Source: Ruminococcus callidus ATCC 27760 (GTDB lineage Bacteria > Bacillota > Clostridia > Oscillospirales > Ruminococcaceae). Taken from it: a stretch of 64,000 bases of DNA. The DNA is taken from NCBI RefSeq assembly GCF_000468015.1, contig NZ_KI260449.1:18011-82010 (forward strand), in the 5' to 3' direction. The notes beneath the pieces were generated by a model. The model saw only the letters and a list, made by a program, of their open reading frames with translations. It was not told where the DNA came from and ran no database searches. Below are positions 9,765 through 16,873 of this stretch, in pieces. Made by a program: the position numbers and the translations under genes. Each line of letters begins with the position of its first letter. The stretch's first letter is position 1.

Positions 9765-10925
9765 TTATTCCTCGTCTTTGGAAGAAATGAACTCGACAAT
9801 CCATACGTCAAGCTCATTTCCGTCCTCGTCTGCTGCTTTCTTATTTGTCTTTGTAAATGTAAGGCTGTCACACCCATAAGCTTCAAGCATTTCTTTCGTT
9901 ATCATGCCTATTCTGTCCGTATCCTTTTGTGTATCGTGTACGGGTGTTACCAATCCTGCGGCAGCAATTCTGCCTTTGAGCCAATATCCTAAGATATGCT
10001 CACTTCCTACTGCGTTAAGCTGTTTGTTGTTATCACTGGTAGTATGCGCCTTGAACATAAAGCCGTCATCGGTAACGATAAAGAATGGCTCGTTTCTCTT
10101 TGGGTATCCAGGCAGGGTGTAAACACTGCTCGGAACAGTTATCTGAAATTCATACCAGTTTCTTGATTTAGGTCTTTTCGGATTTCTTGTGTCAAGAGAA
10201 TAGCAGACATTGATATTGGATTGAGTATAGTGCTTTTTATCGTCCATAAATCTCTCGGAAAATGCAGGGACTTTCAAAGGAAGCGTAAATGTCAGATTGG
10301 TTTTATGTTTACTATAAAGCTCTATATCATTCTTCGGAAGCTCCTCAACGGTATCAATGCCAGTAAGAGATACATTCTGTTCTCTGATAAGCGGCATATC
10401 ATCAACATCGGCAATATTGATAGAGCAGATAGGAGCTTTTATACGTTCCACAATATCTGCAAGCTCCTGTGTTTCAGAGATGTCCTCAGTGAGAGAGCAC
10501 AGCTCATACTGACGGCGGTTATTAGCTTCAAGTTTGAGAACGCCTAAATTTGCAGAGCCGATAACAGCGGAAATAGGTGCATTATTCTTATAGAAGCAGT
10601 ACACCTTGCCGTGATATTTCAGCGAGCGCACGATGCGTATTTCACCAATGCCCATATCCTGCCACTTCTTATTAAGCCTAACGGCAGTATGATATGTCTT
10701 TTCAGGCATACCCTCAATATAGTACATTCCAATGACAAGAACAATCTGCTTGATCTTGTTTTCACAAATTAACCTATCCAGCTCTTCAAGCGATGCAAGA
10801 GAGACATATCCGACTGCAATATCAACTCTGTCCGATTTGGCTATCTGCTGTTTGATGCTTTCATCTATGGTTTCCTGATTATCCTGTATTCCTAACGGAA
10901 GCATATTAGAATATAATACTTTCAT
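9765..10925 (-). CDS. NgoFVII-like PLD-fold restriction endonuclease
   Basis: A 386-residue first gene of the nuclease operon. It has an N-terminal domain with DESIKQQIAKSDRVDIAVGY, the catalytic H-x-K strand KYHGKVYCFY (His105, Lys107) and the second motif VIGSANLGVLKLEANNRRQY. The C-terminal half carries the TDDGFMFKAH...ITKEMLEAYG domain shared with the two other operon members. BfiI/NgoFVII enzymes cut DNA without metal ions and form one active site from two HxK motifs at a dimer interface (family knowledge). It is therefore the likely catalytic subunit. A consensus promoter lies 60 bp upstream. Confidence 0.82.
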   Translation of the reverse strand: MKVLYSNMLPLGIQDNQETIDESIKQQIAKSDRVDIAVGYVSLASLEELDRLICENKIKQIVLVIGMYYIEGMPEKTYHTAVRLNKKWQDMGIGEIRIVRSLKYHGKVYCFYKNNAPISAVIGSANLGVLKLEANNRRQYELCSLTEDISETQELADIVERIKAPICSINIADVDDMPLIREQNVSLTGIDTVEELPKNDIELYSKHKTNLTFTLPLKVPAFSERFMDDKKHYTQSNINVCYSLDTRNPKRPKSRNWYEFQITVPSSVYTLPGYPKRNEPFFIVTDDGFMFKAHTTSDNNKQLNAVGSEHILGYWLKGRIAAAGLVTPVHDTQKDTDRIGMITKEMLEAYGCDSLTFTKTNKKAADEDGNELDVWIVEFISSKDEE

Positions 10926-10984
10926 AAAAATCCCCCAGTTTCATTTTCACAAATAGCAGTTTGAAAAAGGATTATACATTATTT

Positions 10985-11013
10985 ATTATAACACAAATAC
11001 ACCATTATTTCAA
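10985..11013 (-). promoter_or_regulatory. Sigma-A promoter of the nuclease operon
   Basis: On the minus strand TTGAAA (11008-11013) and TATAAT (10985-10990) are separated by 17 bp, about 60 bp before the ATG at 10925. The -35 box is one base off consensus, so it may be slightly weaker than the methylase promoter. Confidence 0.75.
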
Positions 11014-11344
11014 GGGATTGGAGCTTCTTTTTTCGGCTATTTGTTATTATTTTAGTGATAATGGAATATTTTTTAATTGCTAATAGGTCTTAGTCTACTG
11101 GCACACTCATTTTACGTTCCGCATAAGTTGATATTATGATTATGGCGCGCACCGAAATCAGTGGATACCCTAATGGAACTGAATAACAGACAAGCCCCGA
11201 GATTTGCAGTACAAGCATTTCTCAGGGCTGTTCTTTTCAGACGGTATTCTTTTCCGCTCCGCAGGCTCGGACGGCTGTGAGGGGCATTTCTGTTCGCCAG
11301 AGGGCATAGCAAGAGCGAGCTGCCGAAACAACTCGCCCTGCTGA
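11014..11344. other. Intergenic stretch between nuclease operon and the 70-residue gene
   Basis: About 330 bp with no convincing gene. The AT-rich part (11014-11130) changes to GC-richer sequence near 11140, which marks the border between cargo and the mobility module. A stem-loop AGCCCCGAGA / TCTCAGGGCT (about 11194-11230, one mismatch) is followed by GTTCTTTT and could be a plus-strand terminator. A minus-strand frame (11170 to about 11362, GTG start, VTRTNNQQGELFRQLALAMP...) overlaps the next gene and might be a small coupled protein, but I cannot support it. Confidence 0.4.
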
Positions 11345-11557
11345 TTATTCGTCCTCGTCACTGCATTCGTCAAGCCCGTGAAGTAGCTGAATGTAAACGC
11401 ACTCTGCTCGGTCACGCTCCTCGCCCTCGGCGGTCATCATCGTTTCAAGGAAATATGCCTTTGCCTGTTCGTAGTCCGTCCAGACCTCACGCTTACCATT
11501 GTAGACAGTAGTGACCTTGCGTGATCTCGGCATAGCCAATTCGGGTATCTTTAACAT
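11345..11557 (-). CDS. Conserved-type small IME protein, unknown function
   Basis: A 70-residue protein begins MLKIPELAMPRSRKVTTVYN and ends in the acidic tail HGLDECSDEDE. The start is set at ATG 11557 because AGGAGGG lies 6 nt upstream; the longer frame to 11602 lacks a site. A middle stretch rich in Tyr, Lys and Glu (DYEQAKAYFLETMM) is probably helical. It follows the resolvase gene on the same strand. No function can be assigned. Confidence 0.6.
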   Translation of the reverse strand: MLKIPELAMPRSRKVTTVYNGKREVWTDYEQAKAYFLETMMTAEGEERDRAECVYIQLLHGLDECSDEDE

Positions 11558-11691
11558 AGCTGTATCCCTCCTGTGTTTTATTGTAGATACATTATATCCC
11601 ATGACAAGACAGGAGTCCAGCCCTGCGGAGTAATTGTAATAATAATTGTGCAGGGCGCAGCAATATTATAAAAATCCTCGGTGCAATATGC

Positions 11692-12285
11692 TCATGCAGA
11701 AACAGGCTCGGTTATCCCGTTTTCCGCTTCATACTCCCTGACACGGCGGTAAAATGTATTAGCCGACAAGCCCATTCTCCGCATAAAGTCCCTGCCTGTG
11801 ATGCTCTTTGACTTCCATTCCCCATAGAGCTGCCCGAACCTCGTCCAGTCGATCTCAATCGGCTTTCTGCCTGTGTACTTGCCCTGAGTCTTAGCGATTT
11901 CGATGCCCTCACGCTGTCGCTGTTTGAGCTGTTCTCTTTCAAGCTGAGAGAGTGCAGCGAACACGGTCAACATGAATTTGCCTGCAGGAGTATCGGTGTC
12001 GATATTCTCCTTATGGCTGATGAGGGTAACACCTTTTTCGGTGAGGGTGTCGATGATGTTCAGTAAGTCTTTCGTGGAGCACCCCAAACGGCTGATGCTC
12101 TCAATGTATAGGGTGTCACCCTCACGCACATAGTCAAGCATTGCCCTGAGCTGAGGGCGGTCTTTGTTAGCTCCCGAAATCTTCTCGGAGAAGATGCGGT
12201 CAACCTGATAGTCGCACATGATCTCCTGCTGTCTTGCTGTCTCCTGATGTTCCGTGGAAACACGGATATAACCTATTCTACTCAT
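11692..12285 (-). CDS. Small serine resolvase/invertase with catalytic Arg replaced by Cys
   Basis: A 197-residue resolvase/invertase has the nucleophile in GYIRVST (Ser10), the PQLRAMLDYVREGDTLYIES core and a C-terminal helix-turn-helix (ITGRDFMRRMGLSANTFYRR). In gamma-delta resolvase the active-site segment is DRLGRD, with Arg68 and Arg71 both essential. Here it reads SRLGCS, so the second Arg is Cys, a CGC-to-TGC change. The enzyme may be inactive or act only as a DNA-binding protein. It is separate from the large serine recombinase that moves the element. It might once have resolved relaxase-made multimers. Confidence 0.85.
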   Translation of the reverse strand: MSRIGYIRVSTEHQETARQQEIMCDYQVDRIFSEKISGANKDRPQLRAMLDYVREGDTLYIESISRLGCSTKDLLNIIDTLTEKGVTLISHKENIDTDTPAGKFMLTVFAALSQLEREQLKQRQREGIEIAKTQGKYTGRKPIEIDWTRFGQLYGEWKSKSITGRDFMRRMGLSANTFYRRVREYEAENGITEPVSA

Positions 12286-12300
12286 AAATTCAACCTTTCT

Positions 12301-13713
12301 TTATTCAAGCTGACCTTTCTTTCTCTTGGCAGCCTGTTCGTTCTGCATATATCGGGCAAGCGTTCTCTGACTGTCACGCTTCTGCTGTGCAAGCCTTGAA
12401 AGCCTGTCCGCTTCTTTCTTTAGGGCTTTACGCTCTGCGCTCATCTTGGCATAATCCTCACGGGCTTTCTTCAGCTCGTCCTGCAAGTCTTTGATTTTGG
12501 GAATGATACCGTCGGGAAACAGTTCTTTCAGCTTTTTACGGCACTCATGATACTGGTCGAGTTCGTAACGGCAGTTCTCTCCGTATTTTTTCTTCGATTT
12601 GCCCTCCAGATAAGTATAATTCTTGTAGTAGACCTTGTACTTGCGGTATTCCTCGATAGCCGGAATTTGCTTCTCTAATTCGTGGATTCGGTCGCTCAAT
12701 TCAAACTGCGGTGTTGACATGACCATAAATTCAGCAAACGCCCTATGAGCTGCACTCTCCAATTCTTCAAGGGTGGAGTTGCTCGCCGTCATTTCATTCA
12801 GTGCCTTGCTCGCCACCTTCATATTCTCACGGTCTGCCCAATTCGTCAAGCCCTGAGACTGCTGAAATTTATCGGCTGTGGTGCGGATAATTCTCGCTGT
12901 TGGGCTGTGCGACATTTGATACTTGTAACTCTCGATACGCCTTCTGATCTGCTGGCTCTCGTAGAAGTAACCCAGCGTTTTGGCTCTTGTGAACTTCGCC
13001 CTCGGATTACGCTCTTTCTGCTCCGAAAGCATGAATTTCAGGTCTATTTTGTGGTCGGGATTGTAGTCAACAAGTATTCCAAAATCGGCACATTTCGCAA
13101 GGAAATCTTCAAAATCCTCGCTGACTTTGATAACTTCGTCAATGGCTCTTTTAAGCTGTTCCTTCCACGAAAGATTCTGCTTATCAAGCTCCCACTCCCA
13201 ATGGCTCTTGCCCTTTGAAAAATGCGGGTTTTCGATGATAGAAAGTCCGTGTTTTCTGCATAGTTCGTCCGAAATCGTGCGGAGTTTGCTCCACGCTCGG
13301 TCGGGTATCTTTCCCTGATTATGCTCGGTTTCAAAAGTGTGTCCTGTATAGAAGTTCACATTGTTCACGATTATGTGGTTGTGGATATGTTCATGGTCGC
13401 AATGGACGGCTAAAACATACTGATACTCGTCATTGAAAAGAGCCTTGCAAAGTTCCTGCCCGATAAGCAAAGCACGTTCGGGAGTGACCTCGCTGGGTGC
13501 GAACGATTGTATTATATGCTGGCACTCGCTTCGGCTTCGCCCTGTGCCGACTGACTGCCTGATGTTCCTAAACTGTTCTGATGCTCCAGATGGAGAAGAT
13601 ACGCACAAGTTGCTAACAACATATTTGCCGTCTGCGGTTTTGTCTGGGTTGCAGATATAATCAATTGCACCGTATGTTCCCGTGTGGATCGTATGGATAC
13701 GAGTAACCGCCAA
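12301..13713 (-). CDS. MobP-type relaxase of element A
   Basis: A 470-residue relaxase/mobilisation nuclease of the PF03432 type. The N-terminus MAVTRIHTIH...AIDYICNPDK carries the catalytic Tyr region, and HCDHEHIHNHIIVNN (about residues 104-118) is the metal-binding three-His motif. The remainder is helical and charged, with a coiled-coil C-terminus (KKEADRLSRLAQQKRDSQRT). It nicks oriT and pilots the single strand through a helper ICE's secretion system. The start is fixed by the conserved MAVTRIH N-terminus, although 202 bp of the gene overlap the mobC reading frame upstream. It is followed after 15 bp by the resolvase gene. Confidence 0.9.
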   Translation of the reverse strand: MAVTRIHTIHTGTYGAIDYICNPDKTADGKYVVSNLCVSSPSGASEQFRNIRQSVGTGRSRSECQHIIQSFAPSEVTPERALLIGQELCKALFNDEYQYVLAVHCDHEHIHNHIIVNNVNFYTGHTFETEHNQGKIPDRAWSKLRTISDELCRKHGLSIIENPHFSKGKSHWEWELDKQNLSWKEQLKRAIDEVIKVSEDFEDFLAKCADFGILVDYNPDHKIDLKFMLSEQKERNPRAKFTRAKTLGYFYESQQIRRRIESYKYQMSHSPTARIIRTTADKFQQSQGLTNWADRENMKVASKALNEMTASNSTLEELESAAHRAFAEFMVMSTPQFELSDRIHELEKQIPAIEEYRKYKVYYKNYTYLEGKSKKKYGENCRYELDQYHECRKKLKELFPDGIIPKIKDLQDELKKAREDYAKMSAERKALKKEADRLSRLAQQKRDSQRTLARYMQNEQAAKRKKGQLE

Positions 13714-14264
13714 ATTTCCTCTAACCTCTCTTTCATATCGGCAATATCTTCGTCATAGAGCTTGCCGCCTTTATTGACACGGTGGGCTACCTGATTGAAC
13801 GAATTGGAGATAGACGATATGTACCGTGCTATCTGCTTTATGTCCTCGGTATCTTCCTCAACATTCATCACGGTCAATGCAGAATAACGGCAAAAATCGC
13901 CCCTGCTTCTGAACGATGTTTCAGCATATCGGCGGTTGATCGCTTCAAGCTCCATATCGTTCACTCGAAATGTAATGAGGTGCTTGCGTACTTCACTTGG
14001 CTCGGTGTCCTGCGGTGGAGATTCGCCCTCGGTGGTTTCGGGCGGTTCTGTGAAGTCAACCTCTCCCGATTCTGAGACTTCCAACATTGGAACAGGCTCA
14101 GCAGCGGTGTCCTCGGCGGTATCCGTTTCGGGATTTTCGGACAGCATATCCGCCCGCATTTCGTCCGCATAAGTGTGGGCAAGTTCTTCCGCAAGTTCCT
14201 CGACCTGCTTATGCTTAAACAGCTTTGCAAGGAACCCCTTTTCGGGCTTTTTGAATATTGACAT
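13512..14264 (-). CDS. mobC: MobC-like relaxosome accessory protein
   Basis: A 250-residue protein starts at ATG 14264 (MSIFKKPEKGFLAKLF), with GAGGAC 6 nt upstream. An acidic linker is followed by a ribbon-helix-helix/MobC region: KHLITFRVNDMELEAINRRY, SFRSRGDFCRYSALT and a helix IARYISSISNSFNQVAHRVN. MobC proteins bind oriT and help the relaxase melt the nick site. The last 67 codons overlap the relaxase gene in another frame. That C-terminal tail (THTVQLIISATQ...-like, Ser/Gln-rich) is probably not a conserved domain. A longer start to 14384 would run into the oriT hairpins. Confidence 0.8.
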   Translation of the reverse strand: MSIFKKPEKGFLAKLFKHKQVEELAEELAHTYADEMRADMLSENPETDTAEDTAAEPVPMLEVSESGEVDFTEPPETTEGESPPQDTEPSEVRKHLITFRVNDMELEAINRRYAETSFRSRGDFCRYSALTVMNVEEDTEDIKQIARYISSISNSFNQVAHRVNKGGKLYDEDIADMKERLEEIWRLLVSIRSTREHTVQLIISATQTKPQTANMLLATCAYLLHLEHQNSLGTSGSQSAQGEAEASASI

Positions 14265-14854
14265 TGTGTTGTCCTCGCTTTCTCGGCGGTTCTGCCGCCG
14301 TTCTTCGATTGCTCCTGCAATCGCTTTCAGGGGTCTTAGGGGAATTTTCCCCTGACAAGCCGTATAAAGTTTACGATTTTCCATAATCGTAATACTTTAT
14401 ACCGTGCTTGTGCTAATTCATCGGGCGTTTCACGCCCTAGCTTGTATTTTGCCGTTCTACGGCTCATTTTCACGCTTCTGCGTGATTTGGAGCTATGCGA
14501 CTTTCTCTCTGTATCGGTTACGGTTCTGCATACATTTTACTGGGCTTCGGCGCAGTTGTTATGCTGGTCGGGCGGCAGTCCTATGAAAATCCCCCTCTAC
14601 TATTACTACCGAGAAATTTGCGTTTTTGGTAATGGTTTTCGCAAAAGTTTACACTTTGTTCATGGCGATTCTCCCTATCGCATAAATTCAACAGCGGATT
14701 TTTATATGATATGCGAACAGAATATGATTCGTCGCTACGGTTTCAGGTGTGTCGGCAGTTGCTTTTTCAAGCTCGATGTGGTATAATTTGTGGGTAAGAG
14801 ACAGTCCTCGGCATTATCATAGTAATCGGGAAATATCTCTTGGAGGTGGTGCTT
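14265..14854. other. Candidate oriT / control region of element A
   Basis: Nearly 600 bp without a gene, upstream of mobC. It contains the palindrome GGGGAATTTTCCCC (14339-14352) and a long interrupted dyad at 14362-14402. It also has three small hairpins in a row: GGGCG/CGCCC at 14423, GCCGT/ACGGC at 14451 and CACGC/GCGTG at 14471. The position between mobC and a divergent gene, and the dense dyads, fit an origin of transfer. I cannot place the nick. The stretch 14500-14840 shows no further structure I would name. Confidence 0.5.
14362..14402. repeat. 41-bp interrupted dyad, putative oriT core
   Basis: GTATAAAGT (14362-14370) pairs with ACTTTATAC (14394-14402). Inside it ACGATT (14373-14378) pairs with AATCGT (14385-14390), giving a nested cruciform. 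The adjacent minus-strand sequence GGCTTGTCAGGGG is the type of sequence seen beside nick sites of mobilizable elements, but the nick itself is not proven. Confidence 0.55.
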
Positions 14855-15370
14855 ATGTTTAAGACAATAAAGATTGAAAGTAACCTTGAATTGCCATACA
14901 ACCTGATTGATATTCGAGATGGAGAAAAGCGGTTCATGTTTTCATTCAAGTGTTTCGATGATAATCAATCAGAGTATTCAATACAGGCAGGCGGAGTAAC
15001 CGGAAAATTTGAAGTTACATATAAGTGCAGTGGAATAGACAGCAAATTTGAATGTGATATTACAATAGGAAATCTGTATTATTTTTATATCGAACTGGAA
15101 AACGTATATGAATGTCTTCCGGGTATTGAGCCTGTTGCAGTTTTGAAGAACTATGGTGAAACATTAAACCGTACAAACATGACTTTTACATTCGATAAAT
15201 TAGGGCATTGTAATGTTAGTGGCTGTTTTAAGAATGCGTCTGACGGATATAACAGCGGAATTATTTTTGAGCTTCAGATAGATATGTCCTACATATATGA
15301 CATACTCACTTCCTTGGAGAGATTTTTTGATGAATTGAAACGGATTCAGGGGCATAGTAAATTTTATTAA
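14855..15370 (+). CDS. Hypothetical protein (possible cargo)
   Basis: A 171-residue protein, start ATG 14855 with GGAGGTG 6 nt upstream. It begins MFKTIKIESNLELPYNLIDI and appears rich in beta strands (FMFSFKCFDDNQSEYSIQAG, LYYFYIELENVYECLPG), with a helical end SLERFFDELKRIQGH. The shape recalls WapI-type immunity proteins, but I see no decisive motif. It has no signal peptide. It stands alone, with a terminator after it (15391-15430). Confidence 0.6.
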   Translation: MFKTIKIESNLELPYNLIDIRDGEKRFMFSFKCFDDNQSEYSIQAGGVTGKFEVTYKCSGIDSKFECDITIGNLYYFYIELENVYECLPGIEPVAVLKNYGETLNRTNMTFTFDKLGHCNVSGCFKNASDGYNSGIIFELQIDMSYIYDILTSLERFFDELKRIQGHSKFY

Positions 15371-15390
15371 ACCGCATACGAATACACATA

Positions 15391-15432
15391 CAAGCTGTGA
15401 AGCATTTCATTTACGCTCCGCAGCTTTTTTAT
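15391..15432 (+). terminator. Rho-independent terminator
   Basis: AAGCTG at about 15391 pairs with CAGCTT at about 15420, followed by TTTTATTTTTT. It closes the gene at 14855-15370. Confidence 0.6.
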
Positions 15433-15585
15433 TTTTTCCCCAGTGAAAATACCGAACGGAAAAATCTAATGGCGCACCCAACTTCATGCGCACTGCGAAT
15501 AGACTTTTTATACGGAAGTGCGCTATAATTTTAGTATGGGGCTGAGTGATCGGCTCGACTAAAATTTCAGAATGGTGGTGATGAT

Positions 15586-15936
15586 ATGGCTACAACTTCG
15601 ACTGCTGACAAGCTGACGAAACTTGAAAAGAAGATTGCAAAGCGACAGGCAACTATCGCTAAGGAGCAGAAACAGCTCGACAAGGATATGGAGGAGTATA
15701 ACAAACTCTATCTTTTGGCTCTTGCCGACAAGTTCAAGTTGAAAGGTAAAGACCTGTTCTCCGCTATCGAGCGTGAGCATGAACAGCTTGAAAAGCTCCG
15801 TTACGGCGGTATGTCTGATTCGGATATTGACGGTCTGACAGATAATGCTCCTGCGGAGAAGGGCAAGGCTAATCCTTACGAGGATTCTCCCCGTACTCTG
15901 TTTGATGTAGATTATCAGAAAGAGAGCGATGAATGA
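15586..15936 (+). CDS. Small coiled-coil protein of element A
   Basis: A 116-residue protein has a long charged coiled coil (KLTKLEKKIAKRQATIAKEQ...LDKDMEEYNKLYLLAL) and an acidic tail. GGTGGTGAT lies just before the ATG. A possible -10 TATAAT occurs at 15529-15534. The stop overlaps the next start (ATGA), so it forms an operon with the 153-residue gene. Similar small coiled-coil proteins are common in IMEs; the function is unknown. Confidence 0.65.
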   Translation: MATTSTADKLTKLEKKIAKRQATIAKEQKQLDKDMEEYNKLYLLALADKFKLKGKDLFSAIEREHEQLEKLRYGGMSDSDIDGLTDNAPAEKGKANPYEDSPRTLFDVDYQKESDE

Positions 15937-16394
15937 GCGAATACATTTTCTTTGTCGGTGACGATTATAAGTGCAGTAATAAAGAATATGTTGCACTGCC
16001 TACGGATAAGGGACAGCAGATAACAGTCGCACTTACTGCAAGCGGAGTTCCGTTCAAAGGCAGCTTCGATAAGAAAAGTTTCGTCTTTGATTATGACAGC
16101 GAATACAAGGAGTCCGTTGATGAGATCATCGAAAACTACACCTCGGACAAGTATGCAGATATTCGCCGTGATGTAGAGGAACATCGCAGGGATAAAGACT
16201 ATCTGTTCTTCATTCCTGCGGTGGCAAAGCTCCTGCGTATGACAGAGGGTACGCTCCGTAACAGACCTCATGACATTCAGCTTGCCGTCTGCAAGCGGTA
16301 TGCGGATTACTGGGGCTGTGATACTTATACGATGTTGCGTGAGCTGAAAGATGTTCTTTCGCTGACAACAAAACCTGAACCTAACATAAAATGA
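15933..16394 (+). CDS. Hypothetical IME protein
   Basis: A 153-residue protein, translationally coupled to the coiled-coil gene by a 4-bp overlap. The first half (MSEYIFFVGDDYKCSNKEYV) looks like a beta-rich fold. The second half contains helices, including a possible DNA-binding turn AVAKLLRMTEGTLRNRP and an Arg/Tyr-rich segment CKRYADYWGCDTYTMLRELK. It may be a regulator of the recombinase module that follows, but no family is recognised. Confidence 0.6.
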   Translation: MSEYIFFVGDDYKCSNKEYVALPTDKGQQITVALTASGVPFKGSFDKKSFVFDYDSEYKESVDEIIENYTSDKYADIRRDVEEHRRDKDYLFFIPAVAKLLRMTEGTLRNRPHDIQLAVCKRYADYWGCDTYTMLRELKDVLSLTTKPEPNIK

Positions 16395-16532
16395 TAGCTG
16401 TGTACGGGGCGGCATTTGCCGTTCCGCACGGCTGTCATCACAAGACAACAAACACCAAAGAGGGGCAGATAAAGAAAGCGATCCCCTCGCTCTATAAGCG
16501 TAGAGAAAGAGAAGCTAAAGGAGTAACAAGCT

Positions 16533-16778
16533 ATGAATAATAACGATACTGCCGTAGACAAAGAGAAGGCAGTAAACGGCAAAACTATGCAGGCAATGAA
16601 CGAGCAGTATAAAAACTGCAAAACCGAAAGACGTGAGTACCAGATCGGCAAAGGGAGATGTGTTATCGTCCGGCACTACTGCGGTGATAAAGACCTCAGT
16701 GAAGTGCTGTATCGCAACGCTTTTGAAAGGGCGTTTTCTGAAGTTATGACGATAAACCGCACGCCTCAGACAACCTGA
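16533..16778 (+). CDS. TnpW-like small protein before the serine recombinase
   Basis: An 81-residue protein with GGAGTAAC before the ATG. The core CKTERREYQIGKGRCVIVRHY...EVLYRNAFERAF sits at the place where TnpW-type proteins precede large serine recombinases in clostridial elements. A clearer TnpW is at 47131-47289 in element C. The likeness here is partly positional. It may be a recombination directionality factor or regulator, but this is unproven. Confidence 0.5.
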   Translation: MNNNDTAVDKEKAVNGKTMQAMNEQYKNCKTERREYQIGKGRCVIVRHYCGDKDLSEVLYRNAFERAFSEVMTINRTPQTT

Positions 16779-16873
16779 AAAAATTTTCCATAAGTACTTG
16801 CTTTTTTCGGCATTGCGCGCTATACTATTAACTGTAATGTTGATTAAAGCTGCTTTGGAGGAAAGGAGTAGTA

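Noticed and set aside
11170..11362. Small frame overlapping the end of the 70-residue gene
   Set aside because: GTG start without a clear ribosome site; composition is Ser/Pro/Lys-rich and no family is recognised.
14265..14384. Longer mobC start at 14384
   Set aside because: It would place coding sequence within the palindrome and dyad of the likely oriT, and the ATG at 14264 has a good ribosome site.
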